64,000 bases of DNA from Ceratotherium simum simum (Eukaryota > Chordata > Mammalia > Perissodactyla > Rhinocerotidae), in assembly GCF_000283155.1 (NCBI RefSeq), contig NW_004454177.1, positions 20,800,304 through 20,864,303 of the forward strand. The letters run 5' to 3'. The position numbers and the translations under genes are program-made. Under the pieces are notes generated by a model. That model saw only the letters and a list, made by a program, of their open reading frames with translations. It was not told where the DNA came from and made no database searches. Shown piece after piece: positions 23,211-37,190 of the stretch; positions within the stretch are counted from its first letter, which is position 1; each line of letters starts with the position of its first letter.

Positions 23211-24714
23211 CATATATGTATCTCAAAAATTTTAGAAATTGGAGTACTATTCACCTCATTTTAGACGCTTTATGCCTTACCTTTATATTGAAGTCTGGAA
23301 AGAGTGGTTCAATCTAACTTTTAACAGATTTTTATTTCATTTATTCTATAAATTCTTAGTTTATTGTCTTTAACCTCAAGCAATTTGAACCTGAATGTTT
23401 CTATTTAATTTCTGAAAAATGCAAGAAACATTTAGTCTTTTTTTCTTTCCTACACCTCTATCAATAATATGAAGTAATTTATGGCACTTACTAAAATTCC
23501 TCTGAATGATTTTACCCTGGTTTTACCCATTCAATTATAAAATTGGATAGCTATAGTATATAACACTAATGAATCTTAAAATGTTGATACTCCTCTGATT
23601 TGTGATACTTTCAAACCTAATGTATTTTCCCTGCATTAAACCTTATCATTTTTTTCTGTACTCTATTTTCAGTAAATTTTAAATATCTTTTAAAAAGCAA
23701 TTTTTGTTTGATACGTAAAACAAATTTTCTTTTGTCTTTCTTTCCATCCCCTCTCTACCCATTCCCTTTAATAAAACCTTGGTTCTGAAAAACAAATCAT
23801 GTTTTCCAATATACTTTCTTAAAATTGAACTTGACATTACAATACAAAATGTTAATTTGCATTTTAATTCTTCCCAGCTATGTTCAGACAATCTTGTTGT
23901 TTTCACTGCTCAAAGTAATAAGCAAATAGCTTCAAACCATACCCCAAGGATAAATTGTTCAAACAGAAATATGGAAGTTTATTTTATTGATTAAAGCAAA
24001 ATTAATTGTGAAGTAATTTTAACTGAAGTTTTTAACAATGTGCATGCTAATGTAAAAATTATTTAAAATTTTTCAAAATTTCATCTTCAAAATATGTATT
24101 TCAAATTAATAGTATCTTCTGTATTAATTTGAAAGTCATTATGTTTTAATCTGTTCTTTGAATCAGTATATTTTTCTATATGAAATTTTTGAATGACATG
24201 AGAAGAACATGTACCTCTAAAGGATGTATAAATTAATTCATCTTGTATTAAACAGCAATTATTGTTAAAATGCATTGTTAGTGCTGATATATTTTATTCA
24301 CTTCTGCATATCAAATTCATTATTTTTACATTTCAAACACCACAATCTAGTATCTAAATTGATACCTCTTACCTAGACGTGTGTTGCACTTGAAATATCT
24401 TATTGCTTATAAATATTATATGTTTCTTCCTTTGGCTGTTTTTTTTTTTCTCTCAGTATATTGTTTAAACTGATTTAAAAGAAAAATACTGTCAGAGAGT
24501 CATAGGACGTTAGAATTACACAGGCCTCTAAAAATCATCTGGTCAATGGGTTCTTTATCTGGTGTCCAAGGACTGGCTTTGAGGCAGCTTAAATCGCAAC
24601 ACATTCTGTGTATAATTTTAATGTCTGTATGTACTTGTGTTTTTCATCACTCTCAATAACTTCTCAGAGGGGTCAGCAACAAAAAACATGTTAAGAAACA
24701 AATCAATTCCACTA

Positions 24715-24820
24715 TCTCATGTTACAAATACAGAATCTGAGACTCAAGAGAGAGCATGTGACTCACCCAAGGCCACAGAGGGTGTAAACTAAGAGTTGGA
24801 GCCAGGTGCTGATTTGTGAG
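24715..24820 (-). repeat. MIR fragment
   Basis: On the + strand it reads 'acagaatctgagactcaagag' then 'gactcacccaaggccacagagg', the reverse complement of the MIR core. Confidence 0.75.
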
Positions 24821-27800
24821 TTGACCACAGAACGTTATTGATCTGGTAGAGCTCCCAACAGAAGTGGGTTTTCAGCTGACATAGAGGCTGGTAAATTGTG
24901 GGTTCCCCTTAATTTTGTTAACATAGAATTGAAGTAGTGAATTTAACCTACCATTTCAGTTGGCATCACAATATTATTACACTACAACTATAATGTAATT
25001 ATAATTTGTTATCCATATTTTATGCCTTAAAATGTGGACTTATGGAAAAATTGAAATGAATTTCTCATATTTCTGCAGATAAATGTAGTTGTTTTAGGGC
25101 ACAGGAAACTTCTGATTATTCTTTTTTCTCAATCAAAAGAAATGATAGAAGCAGGCATTTCTGCTCTACTGATTATGATCTTTAACCTATTCACTAGTAA
25201 ATTGTGAAATCTTTTACTTTCTTATTCTTTGGGGATAGAGGGGAAACAAAATAAAAACAAAAAGTCAGAATAAAGTTTAATAAAGAGTTTATCAGTTCCA
25301 GAACTTTACATCTTATCTATATCTCTCATCACTAATTATTACAAAACTCAGTGGAGTGATTCCAAATATAAAATGAATAGAAGAATGATCTTCCTCTATA
25401 ATATACATTTTGTTCTGAAATATTTCAAAGCATGGTTTAGTAGGCCTGGAAGCGGATGAAACTGCATTGTCTTCCCAAAGTGACCATGATGGGAAAAAAA
25501 AAAAAGATTTAGGTTATCATCTAAATGCCTGATCCAGTGATCCCTAAAATAGAATCCTATTTTAATGAATGAAGACCTAAATTTTAGGCTTAAAGTAATT
25601 GAGGGGAATGAAATAGAAAATATTTCTTCAGACCAAACAAGGACCTGAAAACGACAGGAAGGAATGTCCCTGACTGTTCCCTAAGGCATTAACCAACGTG
25701 CATCGAGATCCTGTTATGTGCCATCCAAGAATCTATAGGGTTATCTAAGTAGAAGGCAATGCCCACTCACAAGCAAATCATGGTCTTATTAGAGATGAAG
25801 AATATTGCAAACATCAGAAAAATCCAAGGGAATTTAAGCCATAATATAAATAAATCTTAAATCATAGGCTTCAATTCTACTGTTAAGAGTTTAGAAAAGA
25901 GAGAGGCTCATGTAGACCACAGGAACCTAGTCTGGAGCTGAGTCTGTTGGGGTTGGATAGGTTGACTAAAAAGGAAACCGCAAGTCAAAGTTACAGCAAG
26001 AAACTGCTCACAGTGCAAACTTTCTTCAGACAAAGTTTGGAGAACGAGGACAATGAAAAAGCCAATAAAAACAGAAAAAGTGACAAGTGTCTATGTGAGA
26101 ACTTCATATTGTAAAAATTAAAGTGAAGTTAATTTAGCAAGAAAGAAGGGGCTTAAGACATTTATCTTAAGTAGGAAAATACCATGGTTTGACAGTGTCA
26201 TTAAAAATATGTTAAATAAATGAGAAAAATGGGATTGTTGAATGAGAAAAGAAAACTTAGAACTTGAAAAAAATTAAACACGTAACATCACGTTAAAATG
26301 CCACGGTAAATAAATCTCGTCCTTGCAGTCATCTGCAGAGGCATTTCATTTAGGAATTATTTAATAGCTAGTTCTTTCTCAAAACTCTGTTGCTGCTATT
26401 ATGACTTATTTTTATGTTTCTTTTCCAAATAAAAATTTCCACATCTGAGGAACTCAGACTAAAGTAAATCAACAGAGCAGCAACTCACTTTCTGAGGGCA
26501 GCTTACCCAGAGAGAGAAAGAGAGAGAAGGGGTTGGGCAGGAAGAGGGGGCAGTACCACAGTACATCGTGGTCGCTTATAAGGTCATATTCGATTCACTG
26601 CCAGGAACGGCAATTGAAAGAAAATGTAACAAATCAGCTTCTCAATTACATTAACAAAGGTTTCAGCTTCCTATGTACAGTACTTTTAAGACTCCTCTGT
26701 GTTCTAGCTATGAAGGTCAATGAGCATTCCCATGAATCTTTGCATGTTTATATCAAAAGTACAAGGCGAACTTTGGCAAAGGAGGTAGCTCTGGGTTAGT
26801 TGGGCTTTTTAGATTGTTACTGTAAATACAATTGAAAGTTAGCTAATTTCACACTATTGGTAAAGGATTAAAGGATATAATTATAAATGGCATCCGAAGA
26901 CTCAGAAGTGATCCCAGAGAGTTGTATAAGTGGAGATTTACCTTTTGCACCAATAACTTCTCTTAGTTTTCTCCCATCCTTCTTAAGGGCTTTTTCCACG
27001 TTTGCAGTGTCCCCGTGAACTCAGCTCCAGGCTGCACTAGTCTCCCTCAGCCCAGCCTTTTGCTGCACACCTCCACCTGTCCACACTCAGTCCCTGCAAA
27101 GCCACTGCCTCATTAGGAAAAGGCTGATCAATCGACAATCTAAGAAGTAAATAAATAATATACCTTCCTGTGACATCTGCCTGTTAAAGGAAAACATGCC
27201 TATCCATAGGAAACGGTGTGATTTCTGTTAGCAGGCACAGGCCTCTTGGGGAGAGGTTATTGGGTGATGAGATCTTGAAATACAGTTTAATAAGAAGGTC
27301 TTTTGAAAGGATAATTTTTTGTAGATGATGGTGACTATGGCTAGAAACAGTTTGAGAATGATGAAAGTCTAATGTCTCTCCAATTATAGCTATGAGAGAA
27401 GCTGCAACTATTTTCCAATGAGACTCAAAGTGTTGCACGGGTCAATGCATTTAGATCTTCAAGTGGATCCTGATAACACTTCTACGTAAATTTGTATTTA
27501 TTTCTTAGGGGTCTGTCTGAGATCTGGAGATACAAATAAAGAAGTAAATGTGTCTGCGAGTCCACAGTTCATGTTTATTGTTGGAAGTGTCCAAACATCT
27601 TACAAATAACAGCCTTTAGGGCAGGAAAGGGCTGGGACTATTCCTCTTTGCCCTTTGAGTAAAGAACTTAAAACATACACTCTTAGGAAGTTTCAAATGA
27701 AAACAAAGTCAAACCTTGTCTTTTACCCTTGAGAGGTTTATGGGTGTAATGAGTCGGGTTTTGAAGGGACCCAAGTGTAGTCCAGAGTGAACTGGTTTAC

Positions 27801-28894
27801 TCAGCTCAGAGCTCCATGGGCCTGGCCAACATCTACCATCTGCTCTATCTACCCTGGGGCTTTTAGTGAGCTCTGATTTTTCTCCTTCTTCTTAAAGATC
27901 AAAAAGAGGTACCTCAATTGGAAAGATGCTTTTAAAAAGTACCTTAATTCAGGTAACACTTGCATTCCACTACATAAAAGAAAGTTTGGGCGTATGTCAA
28001 TTGCCCACGTGACCAGGCAAATGGTAAAAATAAGACATACTAAATTAGGCATAATTTCTAAGTTTAAGACAGAGAAAGAGAAAGAAGAACAATGTAATCA
28101 ATGATAACAATCTCCTAGGAGCGTCAGAAGACTTAGGGTATCTACACTGTACCCTTGGCACTTGGTGTGTCCTCCTCTCCTTTGCTATTTATCTTTTAAA
28201 TCTTTTTTATCCTTCAAGCATTGAATCAAAATGTCCTTTCCCATGATAATTTTCCTAATCCTCTTAGAAAGAAATAATTTCACCTTCCTAGGAAAACCTT
28301 TTTAAATATGGCAGCCACCGAAAGTTGACATAGGCTAAGGAACATTAGAGAGGCTTCCCACAGGGCAAACACTCCTTAGTCAGTTTTTCTTTTCCTAAAC
28401 AACACTGGATCTTTATTAAAATATCACATGAAAAACCTATTAAGCTCTATGGAAAAGTTTTAGAAAATAAGTTTCTTAGCTTGGGTAAGAATTTTTAAAT
28501 TTTATACAAATTTATAATCCAAATATTTGAAGATGTTCCTTCCTACCTCATACTATTTCTTTTACTTAACTATTAACACTCTATTTCCTATAGGATTACT
28601 GTTTCATTCATAACAAGGCTCAAATACCTCTGAAGTTTAAGCGTCAGAAAGAAAAACAAAATAGATATTAAATCTTATAATGAAATAAAAATAGTAATTC
28701 AACTTTTGCCCCTAAATAATGTCTATGGAATCTCATACCCTTAGAATAAAAATTTAACTTAGCATGCCTTCTTCACTTTTTTCACACTGCAGCTGAAATA
28801 TCCATAACTCCTCACGTTTGTATTGATCTCTACCATTTGCAAAGCTTCCACAATCGCTATGTCATGTGTGTGATCTGATCTGGAAAAGCACCCC

Positions 28895-29020
28895 CGATAG
28901 AAAGCAGGCATTTATTACCACTGCATTTTTGAAGCACAGAAAATTAAGCTCAGAGAGATATTATGCTTTATCAAAGGGCAACTAGCTGAGCTGGAGAATG
29001 AATTGGTTTCAGTCCCTCTC
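28895..29020 (-). repeat. MIR fragment
   Basis: Reads 'aaattaagctcagagagatatta' and 'ggcaactagctgagctggagaatgaa', a diverged reverse MIR core. Confidence 0.6.
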
Positions 29021-29739
29021 CTGGCCCATTTCCCTCCCATCTTTTAGCTCCACATTTGCTTAGAGGTTAGATTAGCCTGTTCCTTTTTAGAGCAGGTCAG
29101 TTTGGAAAACAATAAGAATTCTCTATTCTGAACTGTTGTAGAGACACTGGCTGCCAGTCAAGCTGTCTACCATAGAGTTTTAATTTTTTAATTTAAATTG
29201 TTTTCTAAAATTTTTTTAAAACATGAAAAGCTTTAAACAAGTATACCTAGTGATGTTGTTTACCTCCACCATTAAATAAAAGTTTTGAAAGACTGGCATT
29301 TAAAACTATGTTTATTCACCCTTGCCATCCCATCCAGCAGTGATAGGAACATGGAAAGTTCTCATTTACTATTTTTGATCCTGCACCTGAGAATGCACAC
29401 CTATTAAATTTGTATCTTGTAATGCATTTTTTAGCCAAATCACTTGATATAATCAAGAAACCCAACACACCTTTAGCCTAGTTCTGGCATCATGATGAAC
29501 AAGAAAATTATCATCTGTCTTGTTGGAAACTCTATTCCTTAGCTAGGGCTAAAAGAAACAACAATAATCTATAACTTCCCATGAGAGGCACTGGTTCTGA
29601 AGAAAAAATAAAGGGCTTTTAAGATTATTGTACTTTCTTGTTACTGTAGTTTCTTAAATTTTTCCCACACCCATAAAATTTAGATAATAGCTACTTTCCA
29701 GGGTTGATATAAAAAATAAATAATAATAATGATAACAGT

Positions 29740-29905
29740 AATAGCTACTATTTATTGAAGACTATTTCATGTAATACTAGTAATCTATGAGGTATCTTAT
29801 TAGTATCTCCATGATACAGGTTAGGATATTGAGGTTTAAAAAATCAAGATTCAAATCCACAAAGTGGAACTTCAGAGTTTAACCACAACACTATCTGCCC
29901 CCTGT
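29740..29905 (-). repeat. MIR fragment
   Basis: Begins 'aatagctactatttattgaagact' and contains 'ggtatcttattagtatctccatgatacag', as in the reverse MIR 3' half. Confidence 0.65.
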
Positions 29906-31389
29906 AAGATAACATACTGACATAGAGTAAAACCATCAATACAGGGTGGCTCTTGGAAGAGAAAAAAACATAAGCAGGAGAATTCTATGAAAATATAAAG
30001 ATATAGAAGTCCTCATCCAGAGAACAAAAAGTTTCTTTTTTCTTTAAATTTTTTATTATTGAGTCCTTCTGCTATTGTCATATGAAGAAAGAAATAAGCA
30101 GCTTACAGAGTTTCTTGAGTCAGAAATGTCCCAGAAATCTACACACCTGAAATGAAATTATCAAAGGAAACAGACTAGCATACGGCCTAGAACTGAGGCA
30201 GCACCCAATGGGTCTGGTCCCTCCTTTTCTTTGCAATGGCTACTCCCCAGCCCATACCTGCTCCAATCCTACTCAGAAGCAAGCAAATCCACACCACAAG
30301 GAATTTGGATTTTCAAAGAGTTGATTCTAATAGATTTAACCTACTTTTCAAGAAGCATTTGCCAAATCCCACCTCAGCAGAAGTATGTGGCCTCCCTCGC
30401 CAGAACACAGTAGCAGCAGAGAAAACTCTCCCCTCCCCCAAGCTGATGCTCCTAAAACTAAAACAAAAATAGAGATCAGGATTAAAATCTTCAGACAATA
30501 AGATTTCAATGAAGTGTGTTTCATATTCACAAAGACCTGATGATACTGACTCCAATTGGTCCTAAACCTGAGGATCTCAGACTAAAAGATGCTGGACATT
30601 GGGTAAAAAAATCCAAGTTTTTTCTGATGCCCCAGTGAGCCTATTTTAGATGACCTCTTTTAAATGTTCTTGTTCTTGGCCACATCTAATCACCCTTACT
30701 TCACACCCAGAGCCAATATTTCCTCTGCCCGCTCATTGCTGCAACTTCTTCTCAACACCTTCAGATTCTGCTGAGTTCTCCTGTTGTTAGCAGCTATCTG
30801 CACTCAAAACTCTGCCGGGAAGAAATATTTTTTTTTGAAATGGAGCCGGCTTACTTGTAAGGTAAATAAGGAAGCTGTGTTGATGACAAGAACCTCAAAC
30901 ATTTGTAAGAGTTTCCTCATCCAAGAGGACCTATGCTCTAGCCAAAAGAAATCAAAGAAAAATTAAAGCCATTCCCTAAAATTCACTGAATTCAAAGATC
31001 ACAGACTGGTAGCCCACTAGCTACATCCAGGATTGTGTTATTTGGTCCAACAAGTCTTTTAACATTCTGAAATATTTGCCAAATTTTGAAAGCAAGGGAT
31101 TACAAGTGAATATCCGGATTTCTGGCATCTCTTTAAAAATCAGAAAATCTGAGCCTACATTTTTGCATGGCAACAATCAGTTGGAGCTTAACAGGCCTGT
31201 GCCTTTCAGAGCCAGCACTCTGTAAATCATCACAGCCTTACTTGGCCCACTTCCCACCTTTATATTACCTGCCTCAATTAGTAGGCATCCGAGTGTGAGA
31301 CCCCTGCTAACCCATGTTGTCTTGTCTATCTGATGCTTCTATCTTTCATCTCTTCAATTTTGCTGGGGAGTACTGTGGGAGGAGAAGTA

Positions 31390-31575
31390 CACTATTTATA
31401 AAAGCTTCACAACAAACTATAAGATAGATATTATCTCTATTTTTTCTGATGGGGGAAACTGAGGCAACAGATAAACATCGCAAGAAATTATACAACTAGA
31501 TCTATGGCTTAACTAGGATTCCAGCCAGATTTTATGACTCCAAGCCCAGCCTCATTTCCATTAAACTACAATTCC
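31390..31575 (-). repeat. MIR fragment
   Basis: Contains 'gatgggggaaactgaggcaacag', 'aaattatacaactagatctatgg' and 'ggattccagccagat', the reverse MIR core over most of its length. Confidence 0.75.
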
Positions 31576-32297
31576 TGTTGACCAGTAAAGCTATAAGAAC
31601 AAATTGTCCACAAGAATAAGCACATATGCTAAAATACAATTTATACTTAAAAATTAGCAAGTTGAAATGTTACGTAAAGCTAACAAGAAATGTATGTCTT
31701 CTTTGATAATGAGTAAACTGAGGCTTTGCACAATTGCAGAGAGCAACATTGGACTGGGAGCTGGGAGGTAGGGTTCCAGACCCCTTCATGACACACATTC
31801 TCGTTGACACTTGAAAGGTCTCCTGTTGTTCATTCTGAGCCTCCAGGTGTGTTCAACATTTTATAACAGTCTCTGGCCATAAGCGGCAGCATCAGCCATT
31901 CAGGGGCCTTCTACAAAGCCCCTCATCTCTGTCACTCTGCTACCCCTAAATGTTCTCTTCCTTCTCCCTCATCTCATTTTCCCTCAACATTTTCTCTACT
32001 TTTACTCAACATTCCCTCTACATTTTCTGCTCCCAATGTTTCCTTGACCTTTCTGTCCACAAGTCCATCTTGTCTATCTGAAGTAGAGCAGCCCTCTGGA
32101 AAGTGGGATTTAGAGATGGTTACAGAGAAAGCATTCATTATATAGAATTCACTGTACCTAGATGAACAGTGCTATGGACCATTAGCTATAATGAATAATT
32201 TTTAAAGTAGATTCATTGTAGTCTCATGGAATCATGACCAAAACTCTTTATTATGAACAAAACATTCATTTTTAAGGTTAAAAAGTTTACAAATCTA

Positions 32298-32550
32298 GGG
32301 GTCAGCCGGGTGGCGCAAGCGGTTAAGTGCGCACACTCTGCTGTGGCGGCCCAGGGTTCACCGGTTCGGATCCTGGGCGCGCCCTGACGCACCGCTTGTG
32401 AAGCCATGCTGTGGCAGCATCCCATATAAAGTAGAGGAAGATGGGCACAGATGTTAGCACAGGACCAGACTTCCTCAGTAAAAAAAAAAAAAGGGGGAGG
32501 ATTGGCATCGAATGTTAGCTCAGGGTTGGTCTTCCTCACAAAAAAAAAAA
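32298..32550 (+). mobile_element. ERE SINE with perfect 17-bp TSD
   Basis: A complete ERE with head 'ggggtcagccgggtggcgca', two tail modules separated by an A-run, and a terminal A-run. The TSD aaaagtttacaaatcta is identical at 32281-32297 and 32551-32567, suggesting a fairly recent insertion. Confidence 0.95.
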
Positions 32551-33679
32551 AAAAGTTTACAAATCTATAATAAGTAATTGGATTGGTGAGTCAGCCACTG
32601 AACATATAACTGGGAAGAAACGTGAACATTTATATACCATACATATATACGGTCAGTCATATCTCACAAACATAGGCCCATCTATATTAGAGTTTCTGGT
32701 TCCTTGAAAGACACAGGTGAAATTAACAGTACTCAGCCACCATATACGTTAAGTGTGGCATTTCTCCATGACTGAGATTCTTTAGTTTTGCAAATGGTTT
32801 GGTTTAGTAAAGTGATGAGCAGGCAGGGTATTTCATGTGGCTGACTGTAACCGAAACTCTACTAGAGTGCTTAATCAAATATGGGTTTTTCCTCATAAAA
32901 CAAACAGCACAATTTGGAGTTAGTCCAGGTTGCATGATGATATAAATGTCCCAGGCTCTTTCTTGCTTTTATTTTTATGGCTACAAAATGGTTGCTCCAC
33001 TTCCATTCTCCCATCCATTTTCTAGGCAGGAAGAATAAGAGGAAAATCATAAGGAAGAAGGAGGTAGCATTTGTTACAAGAAAACAAAACTTTCCCAGAA
33101 ATTTTCCATTTACGACTTTTACTTACATCTCAGTGGCAGAAACTGTATCAGATAGCCTCTGTATTGCGTATAGTTCTTCAACTGGGTACATTGTCATCTT
33201 ACACAAAATCTAAGTCCCATTAATGAAGGAGGAAGACCAGATTTGGGGTAGGCAACTTATACAGAGCTCCTGCCCCAGGCCCACAGAACATGGTTTTATG
33301 GAGCTCACAGTCTAGTAGACCATACATAGGTAATGGACAGATGCAACCCAGGTATTATATGCTTTGATGAAATTATAATGCAGGGTGCTATGCAGACTCC
33401 AGAATGGGATAAGATCTAGAGTCCATTTACTGAATTTAGCACACATTAAGGCATATATACTCAGCTGATGGACACAGTGCTTCTTTACCTGTGAGGACTA
33501 CACTTGCTGGTGACTAACTCCTCAAGCTAAGGAGCAAATCATACCTACTTCCACGTTACTCCTTTGGTTTCATGTAAAGCTACTAGGGCAGTCCATGGAT
33601 TTATGGCCCTTGTATTCCTTCTCCTGGGTATCACTGCTTCCAAGATCTGCAGGTCTACAGAAATCATATGTATTAGTTA

Positions 33680-34125
33680 GCATGCAAATTCAGCCACATG
33701 CAACAGAGAACAGAGATTTTAAACAAAATAGAAGTTTCTCTTTCATATAACAAGCAGATGGTCTAGGAATATGGCAGTTCTTCTCCATGAAATCACGTAG
33801 GGACCCACATTTCTATCTTATTGCTCCATCAAACGTAGAGAGGCCACCTATCTGTGTGGTACAAAATCATCCATCTTCCAAGCAGCAGGATGAAGGAATG
33901 GGGTGAAGAAGAGCTTGCTTCCTATCTTTAAGAACCAACAGGAAGGTTGTACATATTTATTCTCTTATCCCATTGGTTGGAACTTAATCACATGGCCACA
34001 CATAATGCTAAAGGAGGCTAGGAAACGTAACCTTTTTGAGGTGCTATGTCGCTAGCTAAAAATTGAGGTTTCTATTAACATGAGAGAAAGGAGAACATTG
34101 AGAGCACTGGGAAACAACCAAGTCT
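33680..34125. repeat. Ancient interspersed repeat, family not named
   Basis: Phrases 'agaagtttctctttcatataac', 'gatggtctaggaatatggcag' and 'cccattggttggaacttaatcacatggcc' belong to a widespread mammalian repeat. It ends next to an MLT1-like LTR. I cannot assign it further by eye. Confidence 0.55.
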
Positions 34126-34188
34126 TTATCATACTCAATTACAAAGCACAAGGGCTCAGGGATTTCCAATGGTATGGTCCCATAATTA

Positions 34189-34682
34189 TTGTTTCAATTA
34201 CTTATTGCCACATAACAAACTATGCCAAAATTTGGTGGCTTAAAACGATTTATTATTTCTAATGATTTTGTGTGTCAGAACGTGGGCAGGGTCATTCTTC
34301 TGTTCTATGGGAGTTGCCTGGGGTCACACAGAGCTGACCTCTGGGCTGGGCTGGAAGGTCCAAGATGGCATTACTCACATGTCTGGCACCTTGGTGCTCC
34401 TCCACGTGGCTTCTCTTTTTCCCTCATGTGGCTTCAAATAATTCATTAGATTAGTCCAAGCTTCTTTACAGCATAGTGGCTGGCTTCCCCAAGCTACCAA
34501 AGCTCTTAAAGTCTAGGCCAAGACCTGGCACAACACTTCCACCACATTCTTTTAGTCCAGGGAAGTCATAAGGCCAGCCCAGATTCAGGGGAAGGATTAA
34601 TAGCTCCAATTCTTGATGGATGGAGAGGCATGCACATATAGGGAGGGAAGGAATTGATGGTGAAGACTGTCTGCCACTTCTT
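34189..34682 (+). repeat. MLT1-type LTR (MaLR) relic
   Basis: The phrases 'ttgccacataacaaactatgccaaa', 'ggtggcttaaaacgattta', 'ggaaggtccaagatggcattactcacatgtctggcaccttgg' (split here for description) and 'cagcatagtggctgg' follow the MLT1 LTR consensus. It is an old solitary LTR. No internal region is seen. Confidence 0.75.
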
Positions 34683-35860
34683 GAAGACTACCTACCACAC
34701 TCACCAAGCATAATTTAGAATTTTCATTCTTCCTGTCTCTCCTTTCCCCACCCACAATTGTAACAGGCAGAAGGTAGAGGAGAGCTGGTCCTTAGGCAAT
34801 TCCCCACTGTTTTCATTAAACAAGTTTCATTATTACTAAGAAAAGTCAATTCTTTTAAAGCTTCCATTATGAGAGGCATTGGTTTATTTAAGCAATCCTT
34901 CTCATCTAAATAGCCCTTATAGCTATGCATTTAACATATATTAGGAAAAAATGGTTAATGTATCAAAACCATATTTCATAAATATTGCTATGACAAGACT
35001 AAAAATAAAATAAAAATCTAGTAGTAAGTCTAGTAGAAAAGCCCACCTCTGCCATTTTGGACAGTTCCATTCACTCTCCAACCCCATAGCTTTGTGCTTC
35101 ACACCGCTCAACATTCCTTGGGTAGAGGAAAGATCGGCCTGCCCCTGGACTCCTTGAAAGGCCCCATCATAGGGGAGGGAATGACAGGGCCCTTTTGCTC
35201 TGCAATGGCTGGAAAATTCTTTCCCTTTGATACCTGTGTGGTATCTATGAGCAATTCCTCATCAAATAGGCAGAGTCAGTAGGCTGGCCTTAGTCAGCTG
35301 AGCCTCCTTCCTTTCTTAGCCAAGTATTGGAAGAGATCAAGCGGTCCTCAAGTTGAACTCCACTCGCACCTTCACAGAGCTGACCCCTGGTTCTGACAGA
35401 CATTCCAGCCACAACTTTTAGCTACTACGTACACAGACCATTGGTACCCTTTGGGGGTGGAGGTGGGTCACACGTGGGGTTGAAATTTGAGAGTCTGATC
35501 ATATATATGGACCCTATTCTTGAGGAAAAAATGTGCATATACGGACTCAAAGCATTTACTATACACCCTAGGGAATTCACAGCCCCCTGCCATCCCCTAA
35601 AGTCTATCCTTGAAACCCAGGTTAAAGCCCCTAATTTTAAGGGAGGAATAAACTATCAATCTCTAAGCCTTGCAGCCAGTGCCTGCAAGGCTCCCAAAAA
35701 GAGGAATAGCTCAGGCCAAGCCAGTCCACAGAACCAAGCTTACTAACAGTTCCAACCACTCACTGTGCCGAGTACTTTTGGCTGCTTCCTTCAGCCTTGA
35801 TAACTGCCCACTGCCTTTATTGTTGATCCTTCCTCAGCATGCTACAGACATCTGAGCCAC
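34683..35860. other. Intergenic DNA, unassigned
   Basis: This holds moderately GC-rich text with short open frames (up to 101 codons at 35441-35746) but no recognised domain, splice-bounded exon or named repeat. Confidence 0.5.
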
Positions 35861-36240
35861 ATTTGAGTCTCCTAAATTACTCATTCAAAACACTGGCCAT
35901 GTCATGTCACATCGACCTCTGAAATGAGTCATTTCCTCGTTCTGGCCTTGTTCATCTTTTCTAGGCTTGATGCAACATTGCCTCCCCAGCCCACTCTTGC
36001 AGTGCCTGACACAGGCACACACATACACACACAGACTTGAACACACACTCACCCCTCCATCCCAGTCTTCCTAAAGGTAAATCTGATCACATCATTCTCC
36101 TCCCGAAAACTTCCCTACCTCCTCAGACTGGCCCTCACACAATCAATCCTGCTCATTGTTACTTTATCCAATCCTTCCACAATCTCATGCCAACATGTCA
36201 ACGCAAGCACTCAATCGCCCAGCTACTTAGAACTAGCTTT

Positions 36241-36429
36241 GGGGCCTGCTCCGTGGCGTAGTGGTTAAGTGCACGTGCTCCACTGCTGGCAGCCCGGGTT
36301 TGGAACCCGGGCGCACACCGACGCACCACTTGTCAGGCCGTGCTGTGGCAGTGTCCCACATAAAGTGGAGGAAGATCAGCATGGATGTTAGCTCAGGGCT
36401 GATCTTCCTCACACACGCACACAAAAAAG
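36241..36429 (+). mobile_element. ERE SINE, first of tandem pair A
   Basis: Head 'ggggcctgctccgtggcgta', a single tail module, then a (CA)n/A-rich end. Flanked by aactagcttt (36231-36240) on the left and aactaggttt (36430-36439) on the right. The right copy is also the left flank of the next ERE. Confidence 0.93.
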
Positions 36430-36439
36430 AACTAGGTTT

Positions 36440-36692
36440 GGGCCGGCCCGGTGGCGCAAGCGGTTAAGTGCGCACGCTCCGCTGCGGCGGCCCGGGGTTC
36501 GCTGGTTCGGATCCCGGGCGCGTACCGACGCACTGCTTGGCAAGCCACGCTGTGGCGGCGTCCCATATAAAGTCGAGGAAGATGGACACAGATGTTAGCC
36601 CAGGGCCGTCTTCCTCAGCAAAAAAAAAAAGAGGAGGATTGGCGGATGTTAGCACAGGGCTGATCTCCTCACAAAAAAAAAAAAAAAAAAAA
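36440..36692 (+). mobile_element. ERE SINE, second of tandem pair A
   Basis: Head 'gggccggcccggtggcgcaa', two tail modules and a pure A-run of over 20. Flanked by aactaggttt (36430-36439) and aactagcttt (36693-36702). The long uniform A-tail and high CpG content in the head suggest it is young. Confidence 0.94.
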
Positions 36693-36921
36693 AACTAGCT
36701 TTAATCCATGAGAAACCCATTCAACTCTAAGTCTCTGGATCTTTGCTACCATTATTCCTTGTTGATGTTCTATACTTCAAGATCTACTTAGGATGTTTCC
36801 TTTCACGTGTAAAATCTTCTCTGATCCCCCTCTGCCTTCCTTTTCCCTCTAAAGTGGGTTATTGTTGCTCCTTTCATATTTTGTGCCTCTATCACACTTA
36901 CTTCATTTGTACTGTGGTTTT

Positions 36922-37178
36922 TTTTTTTTTAAGGAAGATTGGCCCTATGCTAACATCTGCTGCCAATCTTCCTCTTTTTCTTTTTTCTCCCCAAAGCCCC
37001 AGTACATACTTGCATATCATAGTGGTAGAGTTGTAGCTCTTCTATGTGGGACACCGCCTCAGCATGGCTTGATGAGCAGTGAGTAGGTCCGTGCCCAGGA
37101 TCCGAACCGGCAAACCCCGGGCCACCAAAGCTGAATGCATGAACTTAACTGCTAAGCCGCCACCAGGCCAGCTTCCTA
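36922..37178 (-). mobile_element. ERE SINE, first of tandem pair B
   Basis: On the - strand it reads the ERE head near 37178 and ends in a tail that appears as a T-run at 36922. Flanked by tactgtggtttt at 36910-36921 and 37179-37190. Confidence 0.9.
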
Positions 37179-37190
37179 TACTGTGGTTTT

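Larger units (their letters stand above)
19053..32280. other. Intergenic DNA, no gene recognised
   Basis: No exon, RNA gene or young transposon is recognised in this 13 kb. It is AT-rich, with the MIR and DNA-transposon relics listed separately. Open frames, including a 155-codon one at 20278-20745 on the - strand, match no domain I know; that one runs through a transposon relic. Confidence 0.6.

Noticed and set aside
32213..32539. 108-codon open frame on the - strand
   Set aside because: It is the antisense of an ERE SINE; similar frames appear in every ERE copy.
34189..34682. Possible endogenous retrovirus with genes
   Set aside because: Only an MLT1-like LTR is visible; no gag, pol or env coding sequence was recognised next to it.
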